Source: Caballeronia arationis
Lineage (GTDB): Bacteria > Pseudomonadota > Gammaproteobacteria > Burkholderiales > Burkholderiaceae
Direction of reading: 5' to 3'
Length of the DNA: 44,156 nt
Assembly: GCF_001544975.2 (NCBI RefSeq)
Contig: NZ_FCOG02000052.1
Coordinates: forward strand, 1 to 44,156
Shown: positions 1-8,900 of the stretch, one piece after another
Layout of the letters: every line of letters begins with the position of its first letter
Position numbering within the stretch: position 1 is the first letter of the stretch
Position numbers and translations under genes: made by a program
The notes under the pieces: generated by a model
Told to the model about the DNA's origin: nothing
Seen by the model: the letters and a program-made list of their open reading frames with translations, nothing else
Databases searched by the model: none

Positions 1-1
1 C

Positions 2-673
2 ATCAGTACCGAGCCCAGCAGTGTCATTATCGACGACGCGGAGGTGTGCTTCCGGCGTACCTACGGCTGTAGTACTAAAGACATTCTGGAGCAGAACGTA
101 CTCCCTGCGGTCAAGCAGTTCCTCGCTGTTCGGGGTCTGGAACTCTCTGAAGAGAAAACCAGAGTCACCCACATTGCCGATGGGTTCGATTTCCTTGGGC
201 AGAACGTCCGCAAGTACGCGGGTAAGCTGCTCATCAAACCGGCCAACAAAAGCGTGAAGGCACTTCTGGATAAGGTTAGGGAAATCGTGAGGCAGCACAG
301 GAGCGCCACACAGCGGAACCTGATCGTACAGCTCAACCCAGTGATTCGGGGTTGGGCCATGTATCACCGTCATGTGGTCTCAAAAGCTCATTTTACGTCG
401 GTAGATGCTCACATCTGGCGCCTCTTGTGGAAGTGGGCGATGCGTCGGCATCCCACGAAAGGCACGGGCTGGGTGAAAAACAAATACTTCCGCGTAGAGG
501 GGACCCGTTCCTGGGCGTTTACTGCCCGGTCACAAGCCCACGGGGTAACCCGGCTGTTTCGGGCTGCGGCGGTTCCGATTGTCCGTCACGTGAAAATACG
601 TGGCCAGGCCAATCCGTTTGACCCTGCGTGGGCGTCTTACTTTGCCCGTCGTCGAACTACGACTGACGATTGA
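2..673 (+). CDS. ltrA: Group II intron reverse transcriptase/maturase, C-terminal fragment
   Basis: The frame is open from base 2 to the TGA at 671-673. The recognisable part starts at STKDILEQ, then LELSEEKTRVTHI and GFDFLGQNV, which match the end of the reverse-transcriptase domain of group II intron proteins. It is followed by the maturase X domain (NPVIRGWAMYHRHVVSK, then IWRLLWKWAMRRHPTKGTGW). The C-terminus (ANPFDPAWASYF) is typical of bacterial intron proteins without an obvious HNH endonuclease; no Cys/His endonuclease motif is visible. The YADD active-site motif should lie about 10-20 residues before STKD, but only IIDDAEVCF is seen in frame, so the protein may be damaged or recombined near base 60, or the motif may be shifted out of frame. 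The protein would help the intron RNA fold, splice and reinsert. Confidence 0.8.
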   Translation: MSTEPSSVIIDDAEVCFRRTYGCSTKDILEQNVLPAVKQFLAVRGLELSEEKTRVTHIADGFDFLGQNVRKYAGKLLIKPANKSVKALLDKVREIVRQHRSATQRNLIVQLNPVIRGWAMYHRHVVSKAHFTSVDAHIWRLLWKWAMRRHPTKGTGWVKNKYFRVEGTRSWAFTARSQAHGVTRLFRAAAVPIVRHVKIRGQANPFDPAWASYFARRRTTTDD

Positions 674-709
674 TTGCCCGGTACCAACGCTGGTGCTGGT
701 GAATGGCTT

Positions 710-743
710 GAGCCGGATGCGGGGCGACTCGCACGTCCGGTTC
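710..743 (+). ncRNA. Group II intron domain V
   Basis: A 34-nt hairpin with all hallmarks of domain V. The lower stem pairs 710-717 with 736-743, T718 pairs with A733, a two-nucleotide bulge lies at 734-735, and the upper stem pairs 719-723 with 728-732, closed by a GCGA (GNRA) tetraloop at 724-727. The catalytic-triad AGC sits at 711-713. This is the ribozyme's catalytic core, and its regular pairing suggests it is not decayed. Confidence 0.93.
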
Positions 744-746
744 TTA

Positions 747-784
747 GGGGGCGGTGGCGCAGTAATGCGCTACCGCCACCCGAC
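747..784 (+). ncRNA. Group II intron domain VI with bulged branch-point A778
   Basis: Positions 747-760 pair with 767-781 around a six-nucleotide loop (761-766). The helix is continuous, with one G-T wobble, except for a single unpaired adenosine at 778. This A lies seven bases from the AC end at 783-784, where the lariat branch-point adenosine is expected. It fixes the 3' splice site to between 784 and 785. Confidence 0.9.
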
Positions 785-1225
785 GTAGGCGTGGACGCAG
801 AGTCAGGCCTGGTTCACACGGTCATCGGCACGGCGGCTAACGTGCACGACCTCAATGCGGCACCCGCTTTGTTGCACGGCGAGGAAACCGACGTTTATGC
901 TGACGCCGGATACCAAGGCATCGAAAAGCGTGAGCAAACAGGCTCGGTTCGATGGCATGTTGCGATGCGGCCCAGCAAGCGAAGAAAATTAAACTTGAAG
1001 GATCCTGTCGATGCAATATACGACGAGATCGAACGACTGAAGGCCGGCATTCGGGCGAAGGTCGAGCATCCCTTCCGAATTCTCAAGAGACAGTTTGGCT
1101 ACGTGAAGACGCGATACCGGGGGTTAGCGAAGAACACCGCTCAGATCACCACGCTATTTGCGTTGGGCAATTTATGGATGATGCGAAAGCCGCAAGATGA
1201 ACCATTGCGTTCGATTTGCAGATGA
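785..1225 (+). pseudogene. IS5-family transposase, 3' exon interrupted by the group II intron
   Basis: The frame resumes on a codon boundary with VGVDAESGLVHTV, the strand carrying the first catalytic Asp of IS5-family DDE transposases. It continues with VYADAGYQGIEKREQ (second Asp) and KVEHPFRILKRQFGYVKTRY (catalytic Glu, Y-R-E-K signature), and ends at the TGA 1223-1225. The first part of the gene is on the far side of the intron, outside the window. If the intron splices, an intact transposase mRNA could be restored; as DNA the gene is split. A longer open frame starting at 674 only reads through the intron's 3' RNA domains and is not a protein start. The terminal inverted repeat of the element should lie shortly after 1225, but I cannot place it. 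Confidence 0.85.
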
Positions 1226-1501
1226 GGACCTCGCCAGCGAATTCCATTAGGGCCAGCAGGCAGATACCAGCCTGCACAAAGGGGCCGGACATAAGCGTGC
1301 TGCCTAAACCTGCCAGTCAACATCGTGGAACTGTTTGCAATCCGGGAGGCGTCCACATAAGAGCTTCCTTAACAGAATTCAAAGGAAAATGTGGGTAATT
1401 GGAAGACTGCCGTAACGCTTACCTTGAATGTCAATAGGTCGCTGATGTCACTACCCAATGGTCGTTGAGGCATTTCGATAAGCACGCGTAGATTACCGTA
1501 C
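1226..1501. other. Intergenic stretch between the IS5 remnant and manC
   Basis: No convincing gene. It must contain the right end of the IS5-type element and the junction to the polysaccharide locus. No clear terminator was seen downstream of manC (minus strand). Confidence 0.5.
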
Positions 1502-2995
1502 TCACGACCTACCGTAAGAATCCTCAAACCTCACAATATCGTCCTCGCCCAAATACGACCCGGATTGCACCTCAATCATCTCGAGAGGCAGCTTTCCCGG
1601 ATTTTCGAGCCGGTGAGTCTGTCCTAGCGCGATATAAGTCGATTCGTTCTCGGACAAGAGGAAGCTTTCCTCGCTTCGTGTGACGCGGGCCGTGCCGCGC
1701 ACGACAATCCAGTGCTCCGAGCGATGGTGATGCATCTGCAACGAAAGGCGCGCACCGGGGTTCACGACGATACGCTTCACATGGAAGCCCTTCCCTTCAT
1801 CGATCGAATCGTAGTAGCCCCATGGCCGATACACCTTCCGGTGAAAATTCGCCTCGGCCCCCTTCTCGCTCCTAATACGCGACACGATCGCCTTGACGTT
1901 CTGCGCAGAGGAACGCTTCGCGACGAGGATCGCGTCGGGCGTTTCGACCACAACCAGGTCGTCCGTGCCAACGCACGCGATCAATCGCCCTTCCGAATGA
2001 GCAAGCGTGTTCGACGCGCCCTCAAGCATTACGCGGCCACGCGTGACGTTACCGGCTGCATCCTTGGGGAGCGCCTCCCAGACGGCATCCCACGCGCCGA
2101 CATCCGACCAGCCCGCTTCGAGCGACACCACGGCGGCTACGAACCCGGAGCCCGGTTCGGTGACGCGCTCCATGACGGCGTAATCGATCGACTGCGACGG
2201 ACACGCGGTGAACGACGCCGCATCGACACGCAGGAAATCGACGTCGTGCGTATTGCCCTTGAACGCTTCGACACATGCCACGTAAATCAACGGTTCAAAC
2301 TGTTCGATCGCGCGCAACCAAACGGACGCGCGCAACACGAAGAGGCCACTATTCCACAGATAGTCGCCGCTCTCGAGGTACTTCTGCGCCAGTTCGAGAG
2401 ACGGCTTCTCGACGAAGTGGTCGAGTTGACGAACGTTGCGCTCGTCCAGCGCCTGTCCGACGCGCAGATACCCGTAGCCAGTTTCGGCCCGCGTCGGCAC
2501 GACACCGAGCGTAACGATATGACCAAGGGCCGCAACCCCGACGGCATCGGCGACACGCGCGCGAAACGCGGTTTCGTCCGTCACCGCGTGATCCGCGGGC
2601 ATCACGACCATGATCGCGTCGTTGCCTTCAGCGACCAGCGACAAGGCGGCGAGTGTCAGCGCCGGCGCGGTGTTGCGTCCCGCGGGCTCAAGTATGATCT
2701 GCGCCTGAACGTTACTTTGGCGCAACTGCTCGGCCACGTTGAACCGGTGATCTTCGCCGCAGACGACGACGCTGCGCGCGGCCACCGGATGGCTCGAGCC
2801 CAGGCCGACGAGACGCCGCGCGGTCGATTGCAGCAGGGAGTCGTCGCCCAGCAGGCCGATGAGTTGCTTCGGAAACTGTTCGCGCGACAGCGGCCACAGG
2901 CGCGTGCCCGCGCCGCCCGCGAGTATCACGGCTTGCACGGGAAGGCGATCGGCCAGCGCCTTTGCTTGATCGGGGACGGAAGATGGAATGCTCAT
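1502..2995 (-). CDS. manC: Mannose-1-phosphate guanylyltransferase / mannose-6-phosphate isomerase
   Basis: A 497-residue bifunctional type II PMI/GMP enzyme of usual length. The N-terminal nucleotidyltransferase shows GGAGTRLWPLSREQFPKQ (residues 27-44), EPAGRNTAPA (103-112) and FVEKP (194-198). The C-terminal cupin isomerase begins at RPWGYY (390) and carries QMHHHRSEHW (420-429). It converts fructose-6-P to mannose-6-P and mannose-1-P plus GTP to GDP-mannose, the donor for mannose or for D-rhamnose/fucose derivatives. It is the last gene of the minus-strand polysaccharide run. No phosphomannomutase or gmd/rmd is present in the window, so those steps must be encoded elsewhere or beyond the mobile elements. 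The ATG at 2993-2995 is chosen because the Rossmann strand follows directly after a short leader. Confidence 0.95.
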   Translation of the reverse strand: MSIPSSVPDQAKALADRLPVQAVILAGGAGTRLWPLSREQFPKQLIGLLGDDSLLQSTARRLVGLGSSHPVAARSVVVCGEDHRFNVAEQLRQSNVQAQIILEPAGRNTAPALTLAALSLVAEGNDAIMVVMPADHAVTDETAFRARVADAVGVAALGHIVTLGVVPTRAETGYGYLRVGQALDERNVRQLDHFVEKPSLELAQKYLESGDYLWNSGLFVLRASVWLRAIEQFEPLIYVACVEAFKGNTHDVDFLRVDAASFTACPSQSIDYAVMERVTEPGSGFVAAVVSLEAGWSDVGAWDAVWEALPKDAAGNVTRGRVMLEGASNTLAHSEGRLIACVGTDDLVVVETPDAILVAKRSSAQNVKAIVSRIRSEKGAEANFHRKVYRPWGYYDSIDEGKGFHVKRIVVNPGARLSLQMHHHRSEHWIVVRGTARVTRSEESFLLSENESTYIALGQTHRLENPGKLPLEMIEVQSGSYLGEDDIVRFEDSYGRS

Positions 2996-3043
2996 GTTTC
3001 GTAATCGAAATGGATGCGTGACGGACCTCGCCGCCGACGACGT

Positions 3044-3997
3044 TCAAGCCGACGCAACTGCCTGGCGAAAAGCCGTTCCGCGCTTCGCGTCCGTCGCATA
3101 TTCATAAAACGCGGTACGCGTCGCGAATGCCGGTCGAACGGTCTGGAAGAAGCACAGCATGTCGCTCATCTGCTTGTTGCGGAGCACCGTGGTGAATGCC
3201 TCGAAATCGCGTTCGCCGAATTCGGGCGACAGCAGGCGCGGCCCGGACTGGTACAAAGCATCGGCGATCACGGCCGCAATCTCGACGCGCACGCGCGCCA
3301 GATCTTCCTTGATCGTGTTGCCCTGATGCACCCGATACACGATGTGTTCCTCGTTGAGATCCAGAATCACTGAACCAGATTCGAACGCGAACATCAGGAA
3401 GTCCAGGTCGTGGCAGTAGCGCAGCGGCTGAAAGCCGCCCGCAGCGTCCCACATGCGTCGTGAAAACACCATGTTCGAGGTGGTCGCGACGTAGTTCTCG
3501 TTCACGAGCGACAACTGCGGCAGGCCGTACCTGTCGAGGAAAGACTTCGAGCGCGCGAGCCAGTCGACAGCGACGCCGCCGCGCTGCGGGACGCCCGCGT
3601 CGTCCATGATTCCGACACCGCCCGCGATCAGCTCTGCGGCGCCTCGCTGTGCGATCAGCTCGCGGCAACGCTCAAGCTTCTTCGGTGCGAACTGATCGTC
3701 CGAGTTGAGCACGGCGACATATTGCGAGCGGCTGATGCCGATGGCCCGGTTGATCGTGTTGTGCGCGCCAGCGTTTTCCTGCCGGAACGCGCGCGCGCGC
3801 GGTGTTTTGGCCATAACGCGCTCCGCAATCTCGAAGCCGTTGTCGGTAGAGCCGTCGTCGATGAGGATAATCTCGTCGGCAGGGGAAGTCTGTTCGAGCA
3901 CGCTTTCGAGCGTCGACTTGATGTACCTGCCGTGGTTGTAGAGCGGCACCACCACCGAAATGGAAGGCCCTTCGTTCTTCTTGAGGAACTTGAACAT
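3044..3997 (-). CDS. Family 2 glycosyltransferase
   Basis: A GT-A fold inverting glycosyltransferase, 317 residues from the ATG at 3995-3997; a GTG at 4016-4018 would add seven residues. Near the N-terminus it shows ISVVVPLYNHGRYI (13-26), the nucleotide-binding IDDGSTD (46-52), and NSDD (98-101), the metal-binding DXD equivalent. The family transfers a sugar from a nucleotide donor on the cytoplasmic face during O-antigen assembly. The exact sugar and linkage cannot be read from sequence. It lies between manC (48 bases downstream) and the acetyltransferase gene, all in one direction, so probably one transcript. No membrane segment is evident. Confidence 0.88.
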   Translation of the reverse strand: MFKFLKKNEGPSISVVVPLYNHGRYIKSTLESVLEQTSPADEIILIDDGSTDNGFEIAERVMAKTPRARAFRQENAGAHNTINRAIGISRSQYVAVLNSDDQFAPKKLERCRELIAQRGAAELIAGGVGIMDDAGVPQRGGVAVDWLARSKSFLDRYGLPQLSLVNENYVATTSNMVFSRRMWDAAGGFQPLRYCHDLDFLMFAFESGSVILDLNEEHIVYRVHQGNTIKEDLARVRVEIAAVIADALYQSGPRLLSPEFGERDFEAFTTVLRNKQMSDMLCFFQTVRPAFATRTAFYEYATDAKRGTAFRQAVASA

Positions 3998-4039
3998 GGA
4001 TGTCTCGGAACGTGCCACGGGGCCGTTCTTGTCAAAAAG

Positions 4040-4654
4040 CTATTGAATGTCAGTGTCGAAAAACGGGAAATAGCGCGACCGGTAACGCAAGTCGCGCGAC
4101 CTGTCCTTGATATAGTGCGCTGGATTGCCGCCGACGATCGTATAAGGCGCGACATCGCGCGTCACGACGGCGCCCGCACCGACCACAGCGCCCTCGCCAA
4201 CGGTAACACCGGGACAGATGATGGCGCGCGCGCCGATCCACGCATGATCGCCGATGACTACTGGCTTGCACAGGCAGACGAAGTCCGGGTTCTGCGGATC
4301 GTGCGTAAGCGTCTGAATCAGCGTGTAGTGCGAGACGTTCACGTTATTGCCGATCTTGAGCGGCACGCGCCCGTCGAGGTACGTGTAGCGGTTGATCACC
4401 GTGTTCGAGCCGATCTCGATGTGATAGCCGGTCACGAAGCAGCCCATCGCGATGCTTGAATCCGCACCCATGCGGACCATGCAAAAGCGCCGCAGGAACC
4501 AGTGCCGGATGCGATACGGCATGTAGTTCATGAACAGATGGTTGCCCAGGTAGAAGCACACGGCCGGCTTGAAACGCCAGCGCAGGAAGCGCCACACCCG
4601 GCGCACTCGTTCCACGACTCGTCCGCCTGGTGACGAATTAACGGCGTTGCTCAC
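4040..4654 (-). CDS. Left-handed beta-helix (hexapeptide) O-acetyltransferase, WcaF-like
   Basis: 204 residues. After a basic, partly hydrophobic N-terminal third come hexapeptide turns: MGADSSIAMGCFV, IEIGSNTVINRYTYL, and IGDHAWIGARAIICPGVTVG, then GEGAVVGAGAVVTRDVAPYT and IVGGNPAHYI. This is the LbetaH fold of acetyl-CoA-dependent sugar acetyltransferases such as WcaF and maltose acetyltransferase-like enzymes. It probably O-acetylates a sugar of the polysaccharide in the cytoplasm. The start overlaps the 3' end of the upstream GT4 gene by 17 bases, which suggests translational coupling. Serine acetyltransferase activity is less likely because the N-terminal helical domain is missing. Confidence 0.85.
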   Translation of the reverse strand: MSNAVNSSPGGRVVERVRRVWRFLRWRFKPAVCFYLGNHLFMNYMPYRIRHWFLRRFCMVRMGADSSIAMGCFVTGYHIEIGSNTVINRYTYLDGRVPLKIGNNVNVSHYTLIQTLTHDPQNPDFVCLCKPVVIGDHAWIGARAIICPGVTVGEGAVVGAGAVVTRDVAPYTIVGGNPAHYIKDRSRDLRYRSRYFPFFDTDIQ

Positions 4655-5894
4655 GTACGACCTCCTCTATGACCTCTTCGTATCGGCGCACGATATCCTT
4701 GAAATCATAGGACGTATAGATCTTTGTACGTCCCTGCTTGCCGCGCGCGGCCCATTCCTGGCGGTAATTCGCCATCGTCTCCATTGCTTCGACAAGGCGC
4801 GGCGTGATCGCGTAGTCGCGCGGCGCGTAGGCAAGCTGATCGAGTGTAACCGAGTCGAGTTCGGTGGTATCGCCGTATTCGTTGGGAACCAGAATCCCGA
4901 TATCGCCGTTCTCGATGACTTCCGCCGAAGCACCCGTGTCGGTCAAGACCATCGGCTTGCCATAGAACATCGCTTCGTTCATCGCGATGCTCCAGCCTTC
5001 GATGAACGACGGCAGCAGGAACGCGTCGGAAATGCGGTGTACGTCGGCGACGTCGGCGATGTAGCCGGGCATCAGGATGTGCTGCTCCAGTCCTTTGCGG
5101 CGGATGAGATCCGTGAGCGCCTCGACGTGCGGCGCAAACACCGGGTTGCCGACGCACAGGATCTTGATGTCCTTGCGTTTCGCCACGATGTGCTTCATCG
5201 CGTCGACCATCACATAGTGGCCTTTGTGCAAGTTGTACGACGCGACGTTCGCGAACACATAGTCCGTCCCGGCGATGCCCAGATCCTCTCGACGCAGCGT
5301 GCCCGGCTTTTTCTCGCGCGCCTCGTGCTCGCTGATGATGAGCCCATTAGGCACGGTGATCACCTTCTCAGGCTTCACGCCGAGCTTCGCGGCGGCATAG
5401 CGGGTCGCGTTCTTCGACACGGAGATATAGAGATCTACGTACCTGTCGTTGTCGGCGAACGCACGCGCCTGCTCGGAGGAGAAGAAGGCGTACACGTTAT
5501 GGATGAACGTAATGTTCCTGATGCCGAACTGTGCGAACAGCGGATATCCGACATATGAGAAGTGCGACATCGCAAGGTCCGGCTGGATCTGCGAGAGCAA
5601 CTGAACGTACGCGTTCAGCGTGTCGCGTTCCGGTAGTCCGATCACGCGCAGCCCCGCCTCGCGCGCCACGGCACCGAGGTGGCCCACCTTGCCCGCGGTG
5701 ACAATGGTCACGTCGAAACGATCGCGATTGAACGCGATGGCCGAATCCAGCACGACTTTTTCGAGGCCGCCCTTGTCGAATGACGCGAGCTCGATCAGCA
5801 GCCTGAGCTTGCCCGGATCGATATCGGGCCGCTCGAAAGTCATGGGTTGTGTCTTCGGCGCGAACAGGCGCTTCACAAGTTTCAGTACGGTCAT
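4638..5894 (-). CDS. Family 4 glycosyltransferase
   Basis: A 418-residue GT-B fold retaining glycosyltransferase. The N-terminal Rossmann part has IELASFDKGGLEKVVLDSA, the acceptor-side GG loop. The C-terminal half has ANVASYNLHKGHYVMVDAM and the donor-binding signature FIEGWSIAMNEAMFYGKP with the EX7E pair. It likely adds a hexose or rhamnose to the growing glycan. It overlaps the acetyltransferase gene by 17 bases and starts 18 bases after the giant fusion gene ends, so it sits inside a tight operon. The donor is unknown; GDP-mannose made by ManC would fit the locus, but that is inference. Confidence 0.9.
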   Translation of the reverse strand: MTVLKLVKRLFAPKTQPMTFERPDIDPGKLRLLIELASFDKGGLEKVVLDSAIAFNRDRFDVTIVTAGKVGHLGAVAREAGLRVIGLPERDTLNAYVQLLSQIQPDLAMSHFSYVGYPLFAQFGIRNITFIHNVYAFFSSEQARAFADNDRYVDLYISVSKNATRYAAAKLGVKPEKVITVPNGLIISEHEAREKKPGTLRREDLGIAGTDYVFANVASYNLHKGHYVMVDAMKHIVAKRKDIKILCVGNPVFAPHVEALTDLIRRKGLEQHILMPGYIADVADVHRISDAFLLPSFIEGWSIAMNEAMFYGKPMVLTDTGASAEVIENGDIGILVPNEYGDTTELDSVTLDQLAYAPRDYAITPRLVEAMETMANYRQEWAARGKQGRTKIYTSYDFKDIVRRYEEVIEEVVREQRR

Positions 5895-5912
5895 AGCTCG
5901 AGATTCAGACTC

Positions 5913-8900
5913 TTAATGGGGAAGATGGCGCAGTCCGCTGTCGTCGACAGTCTCGCCGAGCCCGATCGACTCCAGCAGCGCCTTGAAGCACTGAGCGACG
6001 GTGCGGACCGAAAACTCGGTCAACGCGGCGTCGAACCCGGCATCGGCCAGATGCTGCCAAAGTTCATGGTCCTCGTGTAGCCGCACGATTTCGTCGGCCA
6101 TCCGCTGCGCTGTGTCGCCCTCGAGAACGTGCTCGCCAGCAACGAGTCCCATGCCTTCGCTCGCCACCTTGCTGAGCACGCATGGCACACCGTGAAGGAG
6201 ACTCGAAACGACCTTGCCCTTGACGCCCGCGCCAAAGCGCAGCGGCGCCACCGATAGCCGGACGTGATCCAGGATCGTCGACAGATCCTCCACGAATCCC
6301 ACAATGCGCACGCCGTTCTGCGGTGCGTCGAGCGCGGCGACTTCCGGCGTCACGTTGCTACCGACTACCTGGAGTTCGGCGTCGGGTAAGCGCGAGCGCA
6401 CGAGCGGCCAGATGTCGTTGACGAGCCACTTCACCGCGTCGATGTTCGGCAGATGTGCGAAGCCGCCGACGAACACGACGCCTCGCCGTTGCTCAAAGCT
6501 CGTCGGCGCGCGCGCGGGCAGGCGTGGAATCGGGATGCGGTGGACGTTAGCCGCCGGCATTAACCGCTTGACGAGTTCAAGCTCGACGTGACTCACCACG
6601 GTCGTCGCATCGGCGATGCCAATTGCATGCAGTTCCGAGCGACGCACCTCGAATGCATGGTCCAGCGCGGTCGCCGAACGATCGAGTACGGCCGCACGCT
6701 CTTCGCGCAGGAAATGCAGATCGACAGTGCTAAACACGAGCCTGGCGCGCGGCGCCACGCGGCGAACGGTATCGACGAGATGACTTGCGACGCTGATCCG
6801 CTGCAACATCACGAGTTCGGCCGTCACCGACTCGCGCGTGGTGAGTTCCTGCAACGCCACCATGCCGTGCGCGATCAGCACGCGGAAACCCCAGCGCCGC
6901 AGCGCGTCCGCGTACTCACGCGGCTCGGACTGCTCGAAGGCGGCGATGAAACACACCTCGTAGCCGAACGACTGGAAGATGCGCATATACCAGAACAGGT
7001 CGGCCGATCCGGAATCCTGGTCGGGCTTTGGCACGAACGCGTCGACGATGACAATCTTCGGTCGCGCCGCCAGCGGCAGCACATCCGTGGTGCCGGCGTA
7101 GTTGGCGAAGACAGTCTCGAAACGCTCGCGCAACTGCCAGCGTTGGTATGCGTCGTCCCAACTGTCACGGGCAAGCGCGGGAATGCGTGCCGCGTCGTTG
7201 ACAAAGGAAAAGCGCGCGAATGGCTGACAATAGGTATGCACACCTTCGCCCGCGAGCAGAAGCGCAAGCGATGCCATACCCGACTCATACGGCGCGCCTT
7301 CGAGGAGCCGCGCGGACATGCGCCGCCAGTGGTCGGCGCGCACCATCAGGATGCCGGGCGATGCCGCCGACACTCGCGCCACCGAGGAAACGCGCGAATC
7401 ATCGGCCGTGTCTCCGGCCGCGTTGGCGACCAAGCGTCCGTCCGACGAGACGCCGGAGCCGGCCGCAACGACGTCGCCGTTCGCATCGAGCAACAATCCG
7501 GTAGCCGCACCCGCGTCCGGGAAGCGGTCGAATACTTCCAGCATTTTGTCGAGCCAGCCAGGATGCGCCGCAAGTCGGTCCGACATGAGGACCAGGTACT
7601 CACCTTGCACCTCGCCGATGCAGTCTCGCACGCTGGTCAGGTACGCCGTCGCATCGACAGCACGACGGAGTTGCACGCCTCGCTGCGCGGCGGCAGGCGC
7701 ATCGCCGTCCGCGATCACGACCACATCCGTCGCCTCGTTTCTAAGCGTCGAGCTCAACATGCGCAGGCTCGCGTCGAGCGTCGTCGCGCCCTTCGTCGCG
7801 ATCACCGCGATCGTGACGCGCGGATGGGCCGCCTTTTCGAACGGCACGAATTCAACGTCGCGCCAGTTCGCTGGAAGCGACGTCAGCGCGCGCGCGGCCT
7901 GCTTACCGACGGCCGGTTGCGCAGGCGCCCGGCCGAGCAGCACGGCGGCGCGCTGCTTGGCCGGGCGAAGGAAACGGTTGGTCGCGACACGCACCGGTTT
8001 CGTGATCCGCCAGGAGAAAGAGCGGCGAAGCGCGTCGATCTCCGCGTTCAGCGCGCGGTTTTGCGTGCGCAGCGCGTGGACCGTGCCGGCTTCGAGCGCG
8101 TCATCGGGCGCCGTTCCGGCATCGGCATTCGCTCGAGTCCCCAGACGCTTGCCTGACGGCGAAGTCATCTTCTCGTAAGCGCCCGAGAGGGTCACGAGCG
8201 CCTGTTGCTGTTGCGCGAACTCTCCGTCCCGCTGCTGCCGTTCGGCCGACGCGCGCTCGAGCTCTAGATTGCGCTGGACGATCACTTCGTTCAGCCGAAC
8301 CGTCTCGCTCGTCAGCCGGCCGATTTCGACGTCGCGCTTCAGGACGGCTTCGGTCAACCGCACGATTTCGGCGGTCAGGCGGCCGATCTCGTCCGCGCGT
8401 TGCAAGGTTTCGGTCGTCAGGCGCGCGACTTCCTGAGCCTCCCGATTCGCAAAGTCGGCGCGCGACTGGTCGTAATCATGGAACGACTTGCTCGCGTCGA
8501 GGAAGCTGCCGTCGATCTCTGGAAGCGCGCCGTTGGTTGCGAGCGCGATGAAATAAACCGGTTCGTTGATCGCGCCTGACAACTCGCAAACGCCATCGCC
8601 CTTCTGCGTCCACCATGACAGGGATTGCGCGCCGGAATGCTCGCAGACGATGATTGATCCCGCGCTCGCTTTCTGCGCGCACAGGGCGACGTTGCTGAAG
8701 CCCGATTCGAGCAGATGCAGGAATTCCGCCCGATCAAGCTCGCGGACGTGATACTCGTTAGGCTGCGATCCCGGCGGTGAATACACCGGACGGTTTGGTG
8801 TCGACACGATCAGTAGGCCGCCCGGACGCAGGACGCGTTCTGCTTCGCGAACAAACTGCTCGTGGTTGGCGAAGTGCTCCAGCGTCTCGAACGACGTCAC

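Larger units (their letters stand above)
1..784 (+). mobile_element. Group II intron, 3' portion (5' part outside window)
   Basis: The segment holds the C-terminal half of an intron-encoded maturase (to 673), a 34-nt domain V (710-743) and a domain VI hairpin (747-781), and ends with the expected AC dinucleotide at 783-784. The reading frame of an IS5-type transposase resumes at 785, so the 3' intron boundary is placed there. The 5' end (GUGYG) and the rest of the reverse transcriptase lie before the window. Group II introns are ribozyme retroelements that splice out of RNA and reinsert into DNA; insertion inside an insertion sequence is a common harbour for bacterial ones. The RNA parts look functional; whether the protein is intact cannot be judged here. 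Confidence 0.9.

Noticed and set aside
768..778. Reverse-complement match to a JUMPstart-like GGCGGTAGC element
   Set aside because: It is the 3' arm of the domain VI helix, on the wrong side of the polysaccharide genes.
674..1225. Single 183-codon open frame running through the intron end into the transposase
   Set aside because: Its first 37 codons are domains V and VI of the intron; the protein-coding part starts only at 785.
1712..3004. 430-codon plus-strand frame opposite manC
   Set aside because: Arg/His/Asp-rich shadow of a confidently assigned gene; no family features.
6588..8156. 522-codon plus-strand frame opposite the fusion gene
   Set aside because: High-GC antisense shadow with Arg/His-rich composition.
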